Program-made: the position numbers and the translations under genes
Shown here: piece after piece, positions 62,369-64,000 of the stretch
How positions within the stretch are numbered: position 1 is the first letter of the stretch
Layout of the letters: every line of letters starts with the position of its first letter
The notes under the pieces: model-generated
Database searches by the model: none
What the model was told of the DNA's origin: nothing
The model's input: only the letters and a program-made list of their open reading frames with translations
Source of the DNA: Ruania suaedae
GTDB taxonomy: Bacteria; Actinomycetota; Actinomycetes; Actinomycetales; Beutenbergiaceae
Direction of reading: 5' to 3'
Assembly: GCF_021049265.1 (NCBI RefSeq)
Contig: NZ_CP088018.1
Coordinates: 496,001 to 560,000 of the forward strand
Length of the DNA: 64,000 bases

Positions 62369-63892
62369 GTGAACACCGAGACCACGCCTGCGCAGCCCCC
62401 GGCCCCGGACGTCGACGTCCCCGAGCAGGTGCGGATCCGGCTGGCCAAGCGTGCGCGCATGCTCGACGAGGGTGGCCAGGCCTACCCCGTCTCGGTGCCG
62501 GTGACCCACACGATCGGGGCAGTCCGCGCGGCCCACGAGGGCACGCTCGAGGCGGGCGAGGAGACCCAGGAGGTCGTCGGCGTCGCCGGCCGGGTGGTCC
62601 ACCAGCGCAACACCGGCAAGCTCTGTTTCGCGACCCTGCAGGACGGCGAGGGCCGCACCCTGCAGGTGATGCTCTCCCAGCGCGAGGTGGGGCCCGAGTC
62701 GTTGGCGGCGTTCAAGGCCGACATCGATCTGGGCGACCACCTCTTCGCCCGGGGGCGGGTGATCGTCTCCCGCACCGGTGAGCTCTCGGTCTTCGCCGAT
62801 TCCTGGCAGCTCGCTGCCAAGGCGATCCGGCCCCTGCCTGCGCTGCACAAGGAGAGCTCGGAGGAGAACCGCGTCCGGCGTCGCCACGTCGACCTGATCT
62901 CCCGGCCCGCGGCGCGGGAGATGGTGCGCACCCGTGCCGCAGTGATGCGGTCGCTGCGCCGGTCCTTCCATGAGCGGGACTTTCTCGAGATCGAGACCCC
63001 GATGCTGCAGACCATGCACGGCGGAGCCAGCGCGCGCCCGTTCGTCACGCATATGAATGCCTACGACATCGATCTCTATCTGCGGATCGCTCCGGAGCTG
63101 TTCCTCAAGCGGGCGGTGGTCGGCGGGGTGGAGCGGGTGTTCGAGATCAACCGCAACTTCCGCAACGAGGGAGCCGATTCTTCGCATTCACCGGAGTTCG
63201 CGATGCTCGAGGCGTACGAGGCCTACGGTGATTACGACACCATGGCGCGCCTGACCAAGGATCTGGTGATCACGGCCGCGCAGGACGCGCTGGGAACCAC
63301 GGTGGTGACTTTGCCGGACGGGTCTGAGTACGATCTCGGCGGCGAATGGGCGGACATTCAGCTCTATCCCTCGCTCTCTCAGGCCTGCGGGGAGGAGATC
63401 AGCCCGCAGACCCCGATGGCCGAACTGCGCCGGCTCGCTGAAAGCGCCGGGATCGGCCTGGATGAGAAGACGCTGACCGCCGGAAAACTGGTGGAGGAGC
63501 TGTGGGAGCACTTTGTCGGCCATTCCCTCTATCTGCCCACCTTCGTGCGCGACTTCCCCGTCGACACCTCCCCGCTCACGCGTGCCCACCGCTCGCAGGA
63601 GGGCGTGGTGGAGAAGTGGGACCTGTACGTGCGCGGTTTCGAGCTCGCGACCGCATACTCCGAGCTCGTCGACCCGGTGGTGCAGCGCGAACGGTTCGAG
63701 GAGCAGGCGCGACTGGCAGCCCGCGGGGACGCCGAGGCCATGCAGGTCGATGAGGAGTTCCTCCAGGCGATGGAGCACGGGATGCCGCCCTCGGGCGGTA
63801 TGGGAATGGGAATCGACCGGCTCCTCATGGCGCTCACGGGACAAGGAATCCGCGAGACCATCACCTTCCCGTTGGTCAAACCGCGCGCATGA
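62369..63892 (+). CDS. lysS: Lysyl-tRNA synthetase, class II
   Basis: A 507-residue synthetase. The OB-fold anticodon domain is in about 65-165 ([19 protein letters not shown]), and class II motifs follow: motif 2 [17 protein letters not shown] and motif 3 [15 protein letters not shown] at the end. GTG at 62369 has TACGAT 6 bases upstream, so it probably has its own leaderless promoter besides read-through from panD (4-base gap). Confidence 0.96.
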   Translation: MNTETTPAQPPAPDVDVPEQVRIRLAKRARMLDEGGQAYPVSVPVTHTIGAVRAAHEGTLEAGEETQEVVGVAGRVVHQRNTGKLCFATLQDGEGRTLQVMLSQREVGPESLAAFKADIDLGDHLFARGRVIVSRTGELSVFADSWQLAAKAIRPLPALHKESSEENRVRRRHVDLISRPAAREMVRTRAAVMRSLRRSFHERDFLEIETPMLQTMHGGASARPFVTHMNAYDIDLYLRIAPELFLKRAVVGGVERVFEINRNFRNEGADSSHSPEFAMLEAYEAYGDYDTMARLTKDLVITAAQDALGTTVVTLPDGSEYDLGGEWADIQLYPSLSQACGEEISPQTPMAELRRLAESAGIGLDEKTLTAGKLVEELWEHFVGHSLYLPTFVRDFPVDTSPLTRAHRSQEGVVEKWDLYVRGFELATAYSELVDPVVQRERFEEQARLAARGDAEAMQVDEEFLQAMEHGMPPSGGMGMGIDRLLMALTGQGIRETITFPLVKPRA

Positions 63893-64000
63893 GCACCGGC
63901 GATCTCGTGGCTGCCCTGGCGCCTTCCATCGGCGTCACGGTGCTTTTCGTCATCGTCATTCGAGCGATGGTTCAGGCAGATCGCCGCGAACGCCGTGCTC
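63889..64000 (+). CDS. Small membrane protein, truncated by the window end
   Basis: ATG at 63889 overlaps the lysS stop by 4 bases. The 37 visible residues give one transmembrane helix ([19 protein letters not shown]) then a basic DRRERR. Short membrane proteins follow lysS in many actinobacteria, often before an Lsr2 gene; the rest is outside the window. Confidence 0.65.
   Translation, partial: MSTGDLVAALAPSIGVTVLFVIVIRAMVQADRRERRA

Overview
The window comes from a high-GC actinobacterium, most likely order Micrococcales. Evidence: GC is around 70% in nearly every line; GTG starts and 4-base ATGA/GTGA overlaps are frequent; several start codons have a TANNNT-like hexamer exactly 6 bases upstream (leaderless pattern); and the ftsH-folE-folP-folB/K-DUF3180-PH-PH-panC-panD-lysS gene order is typical of the group. 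Genus cannot be fixed from sequence alone.

Region 1 (1 to about 20,902) is the right-hand part of an integrated temperate siphovirus-type phage. From the right: a displaced 3' half of tRNA-Thr(CGT) forms the attachment site (attR), followed by a tyrosine integrase. A rightward lysogeny block holds a cI-like repressor, a HipA-like kinase, a DUF3037 protein and an ImmA-like metallopeptidase. A divergent operator region carries four TTGAC-type sites, two of them full TTGAC-N5-GTCAA palindromes. A long leftward lytic block then runs: Cro-like protein, antirepressor, excisionase-like protein, many small overlapping genes, a RecE-type nuclease, RecT, an orphan cytosine-C5 methyltransferase, small genes, a replication initiator with an iteron-like candidate origin, RusA resolvase, a zinc-rich candidate late regulator, a gene-free stretch that may hold cos, packaging HNH, small and large terminase, a homing-type HNH, and the start of a portal gene cut by the window. 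One rightward membrane-anchored gene (14,066-14,683) sits inside the leftward block like a moron.

Region 2 (20,968 to 29,605) is chromosomal: a tiny membrane protein, phosphoketolase, an ECF sigma factor with a neighbouring membrane protein, a large FAD/Fe-S D-lactate or glycolate type dehydrogenase, and an uncharacterised protein with a possible RAMA-like end.

Region 3 (29,602 to 39,466) is a sugar-utilisation locus: LacI regulator, GH3 glycosidase, two Lpl/Ytc-type ABC permeases, lipoprotein binding protein, DUF624 membrane protein and GH42 beta-galactosidase, with a promoter and two palindromic candidate operators in the divergent gap. No transporter ATPase is present, so a shared MsiK-type ATPase encoded elsewhere is likely.

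Region 4 (39,470 to 50,048) holds a DinB/maleylpyruvate-isomerase-like protein, a Gfo/Idh/MocA oxidoreductase, the metY-metX methionine operon, an NlpC/P60 cell-wall hydrolase, a ParB-like fragment, pyrophosphatase, a PBP4-type carboxypeptidase and a DUF222/HNH protein.

Region 5 (50,049 to 64,000) is the conserved housekeeping run: zinc metalloprotease, tilS, hpt, ftsH, folE, folP, a fused folB-folK, DUF3180, two PH-domain membrane proteins, a fused Rossmann/DUF2520-PanC, panD, lysS and the start of a small membrane protein. Almost every junction from ftsH onward is a short overlap or gap, so it is probably expressed as one or a few operons making folate and pantothenate.

The most promising under-described items are the HipA-like kinase/DUF3037 pair beside the phage immunity region, the candidate phage origin, the intrinsic-terminator hairpins placed about 30 bases inside phage genes, and the DUF2520-PanC fusion.
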